From Thermotoga sp. SG1 (GTDB taxonomy: Bacteria > Thermotogota > Thermotogae > Thermotogales > Thermotogaceae), in the NCBI RefSeq assembly GCF_002865985.1, contig NZ_LNDD01000003.1:423842-487841 (forward strand): a stretch of 64,000 nt of DNA, read 5' to 3'. The notes beneath the pieces were generated by a model. The model ran no database searches. It saw only the letters and a program-made list of their open reading frames with translations, and was not told the origin of the DNA. Shown piece after piece: positions 28,249 through 39,878 of the stretch. A program made the position numbers and the translations under genes. Each line of letters begins with the position of its first letter. Within the stretch, counting starts at the first letter, position 1.

Positions 28249-29403
28249 TTAAATCTCTATTTGAGTTTCGGTTATAACATCGAGTATCTCTTCCGGTTTT
28301 ATGAGTTCTCCGTTCACTTTGTTTATCGTCCTTATGACCTTCGATTTTCTGTCGATGGCACTGATCAGTTCTTTCGCGTACTGCCCCAGATTCATCTCGG
28401 CGATGATGATCGTGTTCACCTTCTCCGCCAGTTTCCTGAATCTGGAAATGGGAGCTGGCCAGATCGTAATGGGTTTGAACAGTCCCACTTTAATCCGATC
28501 GCGTCTTGCTATTTTCACAGCCCTCAGAGCACTTCTTGCGACGATTCCATAAGCCACCACGAGGATCTCTGCATCTTCCACTTCGTACTCTTCGTACAGA
28601 GCTAGTTCGTCTGAGTGAAGCCTTATCTTGTTTGTGAGCCGTCTTATCAGTTTCTCCGCCACATCGGGAGAACTGAGAGGAAAGCCAGATTCATCGTGTA
28701 CAAGACCGGAAACGTGAAACTTCGTCCTTCCCATCTCGGCCATTGGTAGCGGCGTGGGTTCTGCGTACTCGCTCTCGGAAAACGGAACAAATAACTCTTC
28801 GTCACCAAAAGATGTGTCCTTCAGTCTTTCTATGACGAAAAGATCTTCGTCTTTTGGAGGGTAGAAACTCTCCCTCATGTGTCCCAGGGTCTCATCCATC
28901 AGGAAGATAACCGGTGTTCTGTACTCTTCTGCCATGTTGAAAGCGGTGATTATGTGACGATACACTTCTTCCACCGTGGAGGGATAGAGGGCAATTATGG
29001 CGTGATCGCCGTGTGTTCCCCACCTTGCCTGCATGATGTCTCCCTGGGCCGGTTTTGTGGGAAGTCCTGTGGACGGTCCCAGTCTCATAACGTTGACAAA
29101 AACGCACGGAGTCTCCGTCATTATCGCGTATCCGATCACTTCCTGCATGAGACTGAATCCAGGACCACTCGTTGCAGTCATGGCCTTCACACCGGCAAGA
29201 GAGGCCCCAACAACGGCTGCGGCACTGGCTATTTCGTCTTCCATCTGGATGAACACACCTCCGACCTTTGGTAACTCCCTCGCCATGACTTCGGCTATCT
29301 CCGTAGAAGGTGTGATGGGATAACCTGCGAAGAATCTGCATCCCGCTTTTATGGCACCCAGTGCACATGCCTCGTTTCCCTGCAAAAACATCATCTCCGG
29401 CAT
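28249..29403 (-). CDS. 2-oxoacid:ferredoxin oxidoreductase, alpha subunit (KorA-like)
   Basis: A 384-residue alpha subunit of a 2-oxoacid:ferredoxin oxidoreductase, which oxidatively decarboxylates a 2-oxoacid to an acyl-CoA. It carries GYPITPSTEIAE, MEDEIASAAA, TSGPGFSLM and the later VVAYGIVARSA segment. The thiamine-binding beta subunit and the gamma subunit are not encoded next to it; enolase lies downstream and a ferredoxin gene overlaps upstream by 13 bases. Either the missing subunits are elsewhere or this pair joins another complex. Substrate is unknown. Confidence 0.88.
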   Translation of the reverse strand: MPEMMFLQGNEACALGAIKAGCRFFAGYPITPSTEIAEVMARELPKVGGVFIQMEDEIASAAAVVGASLAGVKAMTATSGPGFSLMQEVIGYAIMTETPCVFVNVMRLGPSTGLPTKPAQGDIMQARWGTHGDHAIIALYPSTVEEVYRHIITAFNMAEEYRTPVIFLMDETLGHMRESFYPPKDEDLFVIERLKDTSFGDEELFVPFSESEYAEPTPLPMAEMGRTKFHVSGLVHDESGFPLSSPDVAEKLIRRLTNKIRLHSDELALYEEYEVEDAEILVVAYGIVARSALRAVKIARRDRIKVGLFKPITIWPAPISRFRKLAEKVNTIIIAEMNLGQYAKELISAIDRKSKVIRTINKVNGELIKPEEILDVITETQIEI

Positions 29404-29597
29404 CTTTCTTCACTTCCCAGTACCTCTATTGCCATCTCAGGACAAATTTTCTCGCATCTCAGACACCCGATGCATTTTTCTTCGCGTATCATGGGTCTTC
29501 CAAGTTCATCACTTGTGATAGCCTTTGTGGGACAAACCCAGGAGCACAGTTTGCAGGCTTTACACCAATCGTAGTTTACCTCGATTCTGTATCCCAT
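29391..29597 (-). CDS. 2x[4Fe-4S] ferredoxin subunit (KorD-like)
   Basis: A 68-residue ferredoxin with two cluster motifs, CKACKLCSWVCP and CIGCLRCEKICP, the delta-subunit layout of 2-oxoacid oxidoreductases. Its stop lies 13 bases inside the alpha-subunit gene, so the two should form a complex. The decarboxylase pump gene is 12 bases upstream. Confidence 0.93.
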   Translation of the reverse strand: MGYRIEVNYDWCKACKLCSWVCPTKAITSDELGRPMIREEKCIGCLRCEKICPEMAIEVLGSEERCRR

Positions 29598-29609
29598 AAC
29601 CTCACCTTC

Positions 29610-30734
29610 TCAGCTGAGGAACATCAAAAACACACCGGCTACCGTTGCAGATCCAATCACGCCCGCCACATTCGGCCCCATCGCATGCATGAGTATGTGA
29701 TTGCTCGGATCTTCTTCCTGGGCAAGCCTCTGAGCGACTCTGGCGGAATCTGGAACGGCGGAAACGCCGGCAGCACCTATGAGAGGGTTTATCTTGTCTT
29801 TCAAAAAGAGGTTCATGAGTTTTGCAAACAGAATACCAGAACTCATAGACACGATGAAAGCGGTGGCGCCCAGGAAGAATATTTTCAGGCTTTGGGGTTG
29901 TAAGAACACGTCCGCCCTGGCAGATGCCCCAACGGAGAGCATGAGAAGTATGGTCACCGTGTCGAGAATGTACCTGCTTGCTGCTTCCACCAGTCTCTTT
30001 ACCACCCCTGCCTCCCTGAGGAGGTTTCCAAACATGAGTGAACCAACGAGTGGCAACGACTTTGGTATCAGAAGAGCAGTGGCGATGGTTATGATGAGAG
30101 GAAACGAGAGTCTTTCGAACCTGCTCACCTTTCTGGGAGGTTTCATCCGTATTTTCCTTTCTTCCCTACTGGTCAACACTTTTGAAACAACAGGCTGTAA
30201 TATCGGTATGAGGGCGATGTAAGAGTACGCAGAGATAGCAATGGGAGCGATGAGTTCGGGAGACAGTGTGTTGGTGATGTAGATGGCGGTGGGACCATCT
30301 GCTCCACCGATGATGGCGATCGATGCTGCCTGTTTCAAGGAAAACCCAAGCATCTTTGCAACAAAGAGTGTGAAGAATATCCCCATCTGGGCTGCGGCGC
30401 CGAGGAAAATGGTAATCGGATAAGAGAGCATGAAAGAGAAATCCGTGAGAGCACCGATTCCAAGGAAGATGAGTGGGGGATAGATTCCCAGATCGAGACC
30501 TTTCTTTATGTAATAAAGAAATCCTCCTTCGTTCAGGATTCCGGAGGCTTCAGGTGGAATGTTTGCGAGGATGATGCCAAAGGCAATTGGTATCAACAGA
30601 AGGGGTTCTGAGTGTTTCACTATCGCCACATAGAGCAGGGAGATCGCTATTGCAAACATGATGACGTTTCCAACTGTGAGATGAGGAAAGGCCGTTTGAT
30701 TGAAGAAGTTTTCCAGTGTTGATAAGACGGACAA
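29610..30734 (-). CDS. Sodium-pumping carboxylate decarboxylase, beta subunit (OadB-like)
   Basis: A 374-residue membrane protein with about nine to eleven helices, matching the beta subunit of oxaloacetate, methylmalonyl-CoA or glutaconyl-CoA decarboxylases, which couples decarboxylation of carboxybiotin to sodium export. Signatures are GGADGPTAIYI and GAAGVSAVPDSARVAQ. The alpha and biotin subunits are not adjacent, so the acid it acts on is unclear. Start TTG 30734 follows GGGAGGGAAAAAG. It heads an operon with the ferredoxin and KorA-like genes. Confidence 0.9.
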   Translation of the reverse strand: MSVLSTLENFFNQTAFPHLTVGNVIMFAIAISLLYVAIVKHSEPLLLIPIAFGIILANIPPEASGILNEGGFLYYIKKGLDLGIYPPLIFLGIGALTDFSFMLSYPITIFLGAAAQMGIFFTLFVAKMLGFSLKQAASIAIIGGADGPTAIYITNTLSPELIAPIAISAYSYIALIPILQPVVSKVLTSREERKIRMKPPRKVSRFERLSFPLIITIATALLIPKSLPLVGSLMFGNLLREAGVVKRLVEAASRYILDTVTILLMLSVGASARADVFLQPQSLKIFFLGATAFIVSMSSGILFAKLMNLFLKDKINPLIGAAGVSAVPDSARVAQRLAQEEDPSNHILMHAMGPNVAGVIGSATVAGVFLMFLS

Positions 30735-30764
30735 CTTTTTCCCTCCCTCTGTGCAGCCAGGAAT

Positions 30765-30773
30765 ATTCTAACA
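30765..30773 (-). promoter_or_regulatory. Extended -10 promoter of the oadB-ferredoxin-korA unit
   Basis: Minus-strand TG-T-TAGAAT (30773-30765) directly follows the metA terminator and lies 31 bases before the TTG start. Confidence 0.55.
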
Positions 30774-30803
30774 CAAAAGAAGAACCCCTTGCGGGGGTTC
30801 TTC
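30774..30803 (-). terminator. Terminator of metY-metA
   Basis: Minus-strand GAAGAACCCC (30803-30794 side) pairs with GGGGTTCTTC (30788-30779 side), a ten-pair stem with a five-base loop, followed by TTTTGT. It begins at the metA stop codon. Confidence 0.9.
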
Positions 30804-31718
30804 TCAGTGAATGTCTTCCAGTCTGTAAGGTGTCTTCTGATATATACAGTAATTCAGCCAGTTGCTGAAGAAAAGATGGGCATGACTCCACCAGGTGAGA
30901 ACAGGTGTTTTCGTCGGATCGTCGTTTGGAAAATAGTTGGCTGGTATGGGTACTTTCAGATTGCGGTTTATATCTCTGTAGTATTCATCTCTCAGGGTGT
31001 ATCTGTCGTACTCTGGATGTCCTGTCACGAATATCTGTCTTTCGCTTTTGTTTGCAACCACATAAACTCCGGCCTCGTCTGATTCCGCAAGGATTTCTAG
31101 CTCCGAAATCTTCATTATGTCTTCTTTTCTGATCTCCGTGTATCTGGAGTGCGGTGCCCAGAAGAAATCATCGTGCCCCCTGAAGAGGACCGTTTCCTTC
31201 GCAACTTTGTGCTTGTAAACACCCGAGAGCTTCTGGGGTAGTTCGTACTTCGGTACACCGTAGAAGTAATACAACCCTGCCTGAGCCGCCCAGCAGATGA
31301 ACATGGTCGAATACACGTTGTGACGGCTCCACTCCATGATCTCTGTGAGCTCATCCCAGTAATCCACTTCTTCAAAAGGTAGCAGTTCCACGGGGGCTCC
31401 TGTGATGATGAACCCGTCGAACTTTCTGTTCTTTACAGCAGAAAAGGTTGTGTAGAATTTCAAAATGTGCTCGATGGGAGTGTGTTTGGGTGTGTGGGAT
31501 TCGGTGTAGAGTAAGGTCACATTCACTTGGAGAGGGGTGTTTCCAAGGAGTCTAAGAAGCTGAATCTCCGTCTTTATCTTGTCTGGCATCAGGTTCAGGA
31601 TGAGTATTTCAAGAGGGCGAATATCCTGGTGTATCGCCCTCTTTTCTGTCATCACAAAGATTCCTTCTTTTGCCAGAATCTTAACGGCAGGAAGACCACT
31701 TGGAACGTTTATTGGCAA
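30804..31718 (-). CDS. metA: Homoserine O-acetyltransferase (MetA family)
   Basis: Activates homoserine for methionine synthesis. The 304-residue protein has the catalytic Cys142 in [10 protein letters not shown], later His and Glu residues in GHPEYDR, and the [11 protein letters not shown] start typical of MetA. Residue 111 is Glu in GAPVE. In this family Glu111 marks acetyl-CoA users and Gly111 succinyl-CoA users, and the T. maritima enzyme was shown to be an acetyltransferase (memory). It is followed logically by metY upstream, whose substrate is O-acetylhomoserine. Start TTG 31718 follows AGGAGGGATGAAGA. Confidence 0.93.
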   Translation of the reverse strand: MPINVPSGLPAVKILAKEGIFVMTEKRAIHQDIRPLEILILNLMPDKIKTEIQLLRLLGNTPLQVNVTLLYTESHTPKHTPIEHILKFYTTFSAVKNRKFDGFIITGAPVELLPFEEVDYWDELTEIMEWSRHNVYSTMFICWAAQAGLYYFYGVPKYELPQKLSGVYKHKVAKETVLFRGHDDFFWAPHSRYTEIRKEDIMKISELEILAESDEAGVYVVANKSERQIFVTGHPEYDRYTLRDEYYRDINRNLKVPIPANYFPNDDPTKTPVLTWWSHAHLFFSNWLNYCIYQKTPYRLEDIH

Positions 31719-31721
31719 TCT

Positions 31722-33014
31722 TCATCCCTCCTGAGATTTTCTGAGAGCCTGATCGAGATCTCCTATTATGTCCTCCACGTCCTCTATTCCAACAGACAAT
31801 CTTATCATATCCGGAGTGACTCCTGTTTTCAACTGCTCTTCTTCTGTGAGTTGCTGGTGGGTGGTGGAAGCAGGATGGATGGCCAGTGTCCTTGCATCTC
31901 CGATGTTGGCAAGATGGGAAATGAGTGTGAGACTGTCGATGAACTTCTTTCCGGCCTCTTTTCCTCCTCTTATGCCGAACGTCACTATGGCACCGTATCC
32001 CTCTTTAAGATATTTCAGGGCGTTTTCTCTGGTTTTGTTGCTTTCAACGATCGGATAGTTGACCCAGCTCACCACAGGGTGCGTCTTCAAGAATTCAACG
32101 ACTTTGAGTGCGTTCTCACAGTGCTTTTTCATTCTCAGACTCAGAGTTTCGAGTCCCAGAATGAACAGGAATGCGTTGAACGGACTCATACAACTTCCAA
32201 GATCTCTCAGAAGCTGCGTTCTGCACTTCACTATGTAGGCGGCTTCTTTGAACGTTTCCACGTAACTCACACCGTGATAGCTGGGATCCGGCTCCACGAG
32301 TTCTGGAAATTTTCCGTTCGTCCAGTCAAACTTTCCACTGTCCACTATCAGCCCACCGATCGATGTACCCTGTCCTCCTATGAATTTCGTAGCAGAATAC
32401 ACGATGATGTCTGCTCCGTGTTCGAACGGCCTGAAGATGTACGGTGCCACTGTGTTGTCCACGATGAGAGGTATTCCATGCCTGTGAGCGATTTCTGCTA
32501 TTGCCTCAAAATCAGGTACCGTAAGACCCGGATTTCCAATGGTTTCAAGGTACACTGCTTTTGTTTTCTCCGTGATGGCTTCTTCCACGTTCTTCGGATC
32601 TGTTTCATCCACGAATTTCACCACAATTCCGGACTTCCTGTACAGCGTGTGTTTGAAGAGATTGTATGTTCCCCCATACAGTGCGCTTCCACTGACGATC
32701 TCATCACCGGGCCCCGCTATGTTCAGGATGGCGTACGTGATGGCTGCCTGTCCGCTGGAGACAGCGAGAGCACCGACCCCACCTTCCAGGGCCGCTATTC
32801 TCTCTTCAAGAACACCCACCGTTGGATTTCCGATTCTCGTGTAGATGAACCCGGGTTCCTCCAGGGCAAACAGTCTCGCAGCGTGGTCGGAATCTTTGAA
32901 GACATAAGAGGTCGTCTGATAAATGGGAACGGCTCTAGAACCTGTTGTCGGCTCAGGGGGTTCATAGCCCGCATGGAGTGCCCTCGTGTTGAATCCGTAC
33001 TTCCTCCAATCCAA
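31722..33014 (-). CDS. metY: O-acetylhomoserine sulfhydrylase (MetY)
   Basis: A PLP enzyme that makes homocysteine from O-acetylhomoserine and sulfide. The 430 residues carry the Cys/Met-metabolism signature with the PLP lysine in [12 protein letters not shown], the [18 protein letters not shown] segment and [14 protein letters not shown] near the end. TTG 33014 is preferred: it lies eight bases after GGGAGG and gives [16 protein letters not shown], matching the T. maritima start I recall. A GTG at 33023 overlaps the ribosome site. metA follows after three bases. Confidence 0.94.
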   Translation of the reverse strand: MDWRKYGFNTRALHAGYEPPEPTTGSRAVPIYQTTSYVFKDSDHAARLFALEEPGFIYTRIGNPTVGVLEERIAALEGGVGALAVSSGQAAITYAILNIAGPGDEIVSGSALYGGTYNLFKHTLYRKSGIVVKFVDETDPKNVEEAITEKTKAVYLETIGNPGLTVPDFEAIAEIAHRHGIPLIVDNTVAPYIFRPFEHGADIIVYSATKFIGGQGTSIGGLIVDSGKFDWTNGKFPELVEPDPSYHGVSYVETFKEAAYIVKCRTQLLRDLGSCMSPFNAFLFILGLETLSLRMKKHCENALKVVEFLKTHPVVSWVNYPIVESNKTRENALKYLKEGYGAIVTFGIRGGKEAGKKFIDSLTLISHLANIGDARTLAIHPASTTHQQLTEEEQLKTGVTPDMIRLSVGIEDVEDIIGDLDQALRKSQEG

Positions 33015-33064
33015 TGTATCCACCTCCCATGGTAGAATTTCTGGTGTACTCTAACTAAGGATTT

Positions 33065-33093
33065 AGTATTACCTTACTGAATCTTCGTGTCAA
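33065..33093 (-). promoter_or_regulatory. Promoter of metY-metA
   Basis: Minus-strand TTGACA (33093-33088), a 17-base spacer, then AATACT (33070-33065). The -35 is perfect, the -10 four of six. The leader is only about 45 bases, too short for an SAM riboswitch. Confidence 0.6.
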
Positions 33094-33108
33094 ATTGTAG
33101 GTATTGAA

Positions 33109-35260
<2,152 letters not shown>

Positions 35261-35762
35261 AAGAGTTCGTCGGTTTTATAACTACGGCGGAGTCGAGACC
35301 ACTTTCGGTTCCCCCGCAGGCAACGACGAGTTCCGTCGTTCTCACAAGCCCTGCATCGGCCGCCATCAGGGATATCTCCACAGCCACCTTCACACCTTCG
35401 CTGAACATCCTCAGGGCGTTCGCTATGATCTCCAGAGGATAAATGCCTCCGAACTTCTTTCTGAGACACCTCTCTCCAGCGGAGAGGGCGTGAGTGGCAG
35501 TGAGAACTTCATGTCCTTTTTCTTTCAAAAGTTTTCTTGTGTTCTCGTCGAACTCCTGTGTGTCTGGCTCTTCGAAACCGGTGTGATGTGTCACCACGAT
35601 GAGTTTCAAATCCTTCGCCATCTCCAGTGCCATCTTCGCACTGTACCCTGTGGCGGAAGCTATCAGAAGTTTCCTGGAAGGAAGATTTCGAGCCTTTTCG
35701 ATTGCTATCTCCAGGGTTTTCCTCGTATTTGTCCTTCCTGGCTCTCTGAAAAGAATCATGTT

Positions 35763-37694
35763 TCATCCCCCTTCCTTCAGAAATTTCTTCCAGATTTCGA
35801 GGGATAGAACTGGATCCACTGCGTTTACTTTTGAAAGAAACTCTATTTGATGATTGTAGTCCATAAATTTGAGAATTTCCACGATCCTTTCCAGTTCAAC
35901 ACTTCCTTCGTTCAAAAGTTCAACGAGCCTGTCGTAGTCGATGTAATCTACAGTTCGATCGTCGATCACAAGTTTCTTCTCACCGTGTACTTCTCTGTAC
36001 GTGAGAAGGCCTTTGAGGTGTTTCCAGTCTGACACGATCTCTTTCCAAACGGGGGCACAGTCTCTTCCGCCAAGAAGATCCTTCCCATCCTTCACCAGGG
36101 CAGCTACGTACTCGTCATCTCCTCCTATGAACCAGGCGTTGTTTCCCGCCGTTCCCGTCTTTCCTGCCACTGTCTTTCCCGGAATTCTGGCTCGAACACC
36201 CGTTCCTCTTTCCACAACTTCTTTCATGATCCATTTCATGATCTCGCTCGCTTCCTGTGGCGTTCTCACGAAAGACGGTACGATCGATACGACCTTTGGA
36301 TACCCTCTGTAAACGACTCTTCCGTTTCGATCCACTATCCTGTCTATGATGTAGGGCTGGAGGGCAACGCCTCCGTTGAAAACGGCCGAGTATGCTTTCG
36401 CCAGTTCTTCCGGGGATGTTTCAACGGTTCCCAGAGCGGCCGTGAGATCGTCCGGGTATCTGGATCTCAGTTTCAATGTCTCCGTGATGAAGGATTTCAC
36501 GTTCTCTGGCTGAATGTACGAGTAGAGCAGCACGGAGGGGATGTTTCTGGACTCCACGATGGCCTCTTCGAGACTGACCATTCCCCTGTATTTTTCATCG
36601 AAATTCTCCGGTTCCCAGTCTCCCACTTTGACAGGAAGGTCGAGCAAAAGATTCGAAGGATTCATTCCTTTCAGAAGGGCGTAGTAGTAATACAGTGGTT
36701 TTATAGAGGATCCCACCTGTCTCCAGCCCGTTCCATATTCGATACCAACTCCTCGATAGGCCACTATCTCGCCCGTCTTTGTCTTCACAGCAACGAAGGC
36801 TGTCTTTTCGTCCTGGATGATGTCAAAGACTCGTTCCTGCAAATCTCTGTTCAGCGTGAGAAACACCTTGTAGCCGTGCCTTAGTTCGTTCAGATCAAAG
36901 CCTGCCCTCTGAGCTTCCCTCACGATCTTCCAGAAAAGCTCTTCATCCACTGTGAGCCGGTGCGTTTGGAATTCCAGTCTTGAGAGCTCTTCGACGTGTC
37001 TCTGGTACGTTTGTTGATCGATCTTTCCCTCCGAGAGCATCCTTTCGAGTACGATCTTTGCTCTTTTTTTGGAAACTTCTGGGTTCTTTTCGGGGTTGAA
37101 GTTTTCAGGAGACTTGATCAAAGCAACAAGGACGGCCATTTCCGGTTCGGAGAGTTCCCACAGGTTTTTCCCAAAGTAGTAGAGTGCCGCTGTTTGAAAT
37201 CCGTAGATTCCGTTTCCCATGTAAACGGAGTTTATGTACATCTCCAGAATTTCATCTTTTGTTCTCGCTCGTTCGAGCCAGAACGAGATGAAGATCTCTT
37301 TCAGTTTTCTGGCGATGGATTTGTCCATGGAAAGGTACAGAGTCCTTGCAAGTTGCTGGGTGAGAGTGCTTCCCCCCTGTGAAAAGCTCAGGGTTTTTAT
37401 ATCCACCAGAATTGCCCTTATGAAACCCTTCAAGTCGAACCCGGGATGCCTGTAGAAATCTTCGTCTTCAGAAGTCAAAAGAAGGTTTACGAAACTTTCT
37501 GGTACGTTCGAAAGATCTATCCAGACGTTTCTGGAAATGAAAAGTGGTGTTCCATCACTGTAGAATACCCTGAAAGTCGGAACAAGCTTCCTTTCAGGTG
37601 GTGGTAGGTCTTTTGTGAAAAGGAAATAAAGCCCCCAGAGTGTTGAGAAGACAAGAGCGGCAGAGATCAAAAAAGACACAAAGAACTTCCTCAT
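35763..37694 (-). CDS. Class A penicillin-binding protein (PBP1A-like)
   Basis: Bifunctional peptidoglycan synthase. The 643 residues hold a signal anchor (about 5-27), a GT51 glycosyltransferase domain with EDEDFYRHPG (76-85) and GGSTLTQQLARTLY, and a transpeptidase domain with SSIK (329-332), SRN (382-384) and KTGTA (512-516). The C-terminal 90 residues beyond the usual domain are acidic and unassigned. It overlaps ogt by four bases and precedes the PK-C-like gene by three. Confidence 0.94.
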   Translation of the reverse strand: MRKFFVSFLISAALVFSTLWGLYFLFTKDLPPPERKLVPTFRVFYSDGTPLFISRNVWIDLSNVPESFVNLLLTSEDEDFYRHPGFDLKGFIRAILVDIKTLSFSQGGSTLTQQLARTLYLSMDKSIARKLKEIFISFWLERARTKDEILEMYINSVYMGNGIYGFQTAALYYFGKNLWELSEPEMAVLVALIKSPENFNPEKNPEVSKKRAKIVLERMLSEGKIDQQTYQRHVEELSRLEFQTHRLTVDEELFWKIVREAQRAGFDLNELRHGYKVFLTLNRDLQERVFDIIQDEKTAFVAVKTKTGEIVAYRGVGIEYGTGWRQVGSSIKPLYYYYALLKGMNPSNLLLDLPVKVGDWEPENFDEKYRGMVSLEEAIVESRNIPSVLLYSYIQPENVKSFITETLKLRSRYPDDLTAALGTVETSPEELAKAYSAVFNGGVALQPYIIDRIVDRNGRVVYRGYPKVVSIVPSFVRTPQEASEIMKWIMKEVVERGTGVRARIPGKTVAGKTGTAGNNAWFIGGDDEYVAALVKDGKDLLGGRDCAPVWKEIVSDWKHLKGLLTYREVHGEKKLVIDDRTVDYIDYDRLVELLNEGSVELERIVEILKFMDYNHQIEFLSKVNAVDPVLSLEIWKKFLKEGG

Positions 37695-38104
37695 CGGCTA
37701 TCTCGCTCCAGATCAATCAAAAATTTCTTCCATTCGAGACCGGCACTGAACCCTCCAGGTCCTCGCTTTGAAACCACCCGATGACACGGTATGTAGAGGG
37801 GAAGAGGATTTTTTGCAAGGGCCTGTCCAATGGCTCGTGGGGAGGTGTTGAGTTTTTCTGCGATCTCACCGTAGGTTCGTGTCTCACCGTACGGAATCTT
37901 TCTCACTTCCTCCCAGACCTTCTTTTGAAAAAGAGTTCCTCTGATCTCCACCGGGAAAGAAAACTCCCTTCTTTTGCCGGAAAAGTACTCTTCCAGTTCT
38001 TTCTTCACTTCAGGCGGACAGTTTGACTCATCGCTTCCCAGTTTTATTTCGACAACCTTTCCGTTCTCAACACGAACGGCGATGTTTCCGGGAAGATCCT
38101 TCAT
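37691..38104 (-). CDS. ogt: Methylated-DNA-protein-cysteine methyltransferase
   Basis: Repairs O6-methylguanine by transferring the alkyl group to its own cysteine. The 137-residue product has GTLFQKKVWEEVRKIPYGETRTYGEIA, an Arg-finger helix SPRAIGQALAKNPLP and the active-site IPCHRVV. The open frame runs much further upstream, but the first start with a ribosome site (AGGAGGTGG) is ATG 38104, which gives a normal short Ogt. It overlaps the PBP1A start by four bases. Confidence 0.9.
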   Translation of the reverse strand: MKDLPGNIAVRVENGKVVEIKLGSDESNCPPEVKKELEEYFSGKRREFSFPVEIRGTLFQKKVWEEVRKIPYGETRTYGEIAEKLNTSPRAIGQALAKNPLPLYIPCHRVVSKRGPGGFSAGLEWKKFLIDLERDSR

Positions 38105-38122
38105 GAAAAAATCACCACCTCC

Positions 38123-38131
38123 TGATAGAAT
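38123..38131 (+). promoter_or_regulatory. Extended -10 promoter of the thiamine pyrophosphokinase operon
   Basis: TG-A-TAGAAT on the plus strand, 33 bases before the ATG at 38164. It overlaps by two bases the divergent extended -10 element of ogt. Confidence 0.55.
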
Positions 38132-38138
38132 TATAACA
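38130..38138 (-). promoter_or_regulatory. Extended -10 promoter of ogt-PBP1A
   Basis: Minus-strand TG-T-TATAAT (38138-38130), 26 bases before the ogt ATG. The match to an extended -10 is perfect. It is back to back with the divergent promoter. Confidence 0.6.
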
Positions 38139-38163
38139 GGCTCGCTCGAGGAGGGCTTCATGA

Positions 38164-38772
38164 ATGGTGTGTATATTTGCAAACGGTCGCTACGATGAAG
38201 AGCTCGATCTCTCAAAATGTGACAGGATTGTAGCCGTAGATGGTGGGGCAAACTTTTTGAAATCGAAAAACATCGTTCCCGACATCTTCGTTGGAGATGC
38301 CGATTCGGTATCAGAAGAAACGATGAGTTGGCTGAAAAGACACGGTGTGATGATGAAACTGTTTCCAGAAGAAAAGGACGAAATAGACCTGGAACTTGCA
38401 CTTCAACAGTTTGAAAGTGAAGAAAAGATTGTCTTCGGATGGCAGGGTGACCGCCTGGACATGATTCTTGCCCTCTTCTATTTGCTGAAACGCTTCAAAA
38501 ACACTATTCTTGTGTCAGAAAGTCTGGTGATTGGATACGTCGAGGGGAAAAAGATTCTTTCTGCCAGACCAGGAGAAAAATGGTCCATACTTCCTCTTGG
38601 TTCTGATGCGGAAGGGGTGAGTCTCAGGGGATTTAAGTACACCCTGAAAGATGCAAAGATGCCTGTTGTAAAGCCATACGGTGTGAGCAACGAAGCAGTG
38701 TCCAGTGAGGTTGAGATAGAAGTCAAGACAGGAGGTGTGATCTTCTTCAGATGGAAGAAAGAACCCTTGTGA
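38164..38772 (+). CDS. Thiamine pyrophosphokinase
   Basis: Makes thiamine diphosphate from thiamine and ATP. The 202-residue protein shows [24 protein letters not shown], the Mg-binding GDADSV and [10 protein letters not shown], and GGRLD-like [11 protein letters not shown]-terminal beta domain follows. ATG 38164 follows GGAGGGC; a nearby ATG at 38160 is out of frame. It leads the operon with dxr, whose start lies 22 bases inside it. Confidence 0.88.
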   Translation: MVCIFANGRYDEELDLSKCDRIVAVDGGANFLKSKNIVPDIFVGDADSVSEETMSWLKRHGVMMKLFPEEKDEIDLELALQQFESEEKIVFGWQGDRLDMILALFYLLKRFKNTILVSESLVIGYVEGKKILSARPGEKWSILPLGSDAEGVSLRGFKYTLKDAKMPVVKPYGVSNEAVSSEVEIEVKTGGVIFFRWKKEPL

Positions 38773-39878
38773 TACTGGGAGCAACGGGCTCTATAGGAAC
38801 ACAGACGCTCGACGTTTTGAGAAAGATAGAGGGTATCCGACTAGTGGGGATCTCCTTTCACACGAACGTGGAACTGGCGAAAAAAATTGTGAAAGAATTT
38901 CAGGTGGAAAACGTTGCCGTCACCGGTGATGTTTCTTTTGAGTGCAACGCGAAGGTCTGGAAGGGACCTCACTCACTGGAGGATATGATGGAAGCGCTGA
39001 AGCCAGATATCACGATGGTGGCGGTGTCTGGGTTCAGTGGCTTGAGAGCCGTTCTGGCTGCTCTGGAGCACTCCAGAAGGGTCTGTCTTGCAAACAAGGA
39101 ATCTCTCGTCTGTGGAGGATTCCTTGTGAAAAAGAAATTGGAGGAAAAAAGTGTCGAACTGATCCCTGTGGATAGCGAACACAGTGCGATATTTCAGGTG
39201 ATCGAGCCGGGCGTTCAGAAAATCGTTCTGACAGCATCGGGTGGCGCCCTCAGGGATTGGGATCCGGAAAAAATAGAGACTGCAACGCCGGCCGACGTGC
39301 TGAAACATCCCGTCTGGAGCATGGGAACACGCATCACGGTGGATTCCGCCACGATGGTGAACAAGGCTTTTGAAGTTCTGGAAGCGATGGAACTCTTCGA
39401 TTTGCCCTTTGAGAAGATAGACGTGAAAATACACAGAGAGGGGCTGGTTCATGGAGTCGTTATACTGCCCGATGGGAATGTGAAGATGGTGATTTCACCG
39501 CCGGACATGAGAATTCCCATAAGTTACTCTCTTCTCTATCCAGAACGTGCTGCCCTCGGATCTTTTTCCCTCGAGACGATGAAACTCTCCTTCGAGCCGG
39601 TAGACCCGAAAAGATACCCGACTTTCTTTTTGCTGAATCAGATAAAAAACTCCTACGCCCTCAGAACAGCCTTCAACGCGGCGGATGAAGTAGCGGTTGA
39701 CGCATTCTTGAAGGGTAAAATAAAGTTTGGAGGAATACACAGGATCATAGAAAGAACTCTTGAGAGGATCGATGGGTATCCGGAACCGGAGAACCTGGAA
39801 GAAGTGGAACAGATCCATGCTGAAGCACGAAAAACCGCAGAAAGGGTGACAGAATGGTTGTCGTCTACTTCATCCTGA
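38751..39878 (+). CDS. dxr: 1-deoxy-D-xylulose 5-phosphate reductoisomerase
   Basis: Second enzyme of the MEP isoprenoid pathway. The 375 residues have [13 protein letters not shown] for [15 protein letters not shown], the metal-binding [11 protein letters not shown], and [21 protein letters not shown] with the substrate loop. It overlaps the upstream gene by 22 bases and rseP by 25. The next MEP gene, ispG, is two genes on, the order seen in many bacteria. Confidence 0.96.
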   Translation: MEERTLVILGATGSIGTQTLDVLRKIEGIRLVGISFHTNVELAKKIVKEFQVENVAVTGDVSFECNAKVWKGPHSLEDMMEALKPDITMVAVSGFSGLRAVLAALEHSRRVCLANKESLVCGGFLVKKKLEEKSVELIPVDSEHSAIFQVIEPGVQKIVLTASGGALRDWDPEKIETATPADVLKHPVWSMGTRITVDSATMVNKAFEVLEAMELFDLPFEKIDVKIHREGLVHGVVILPDGNVKMVISPPDMRIPISYSLLYPERAALGSFSLETMKLSFEPVDPKRYPTFFLLNQIKNSYALRTAFNAADEVAVDAFLKGKIKFGGIHRIIERTLERIDGYPEPENLEEVEQIHAEARKTAERVTEWLSSTSS

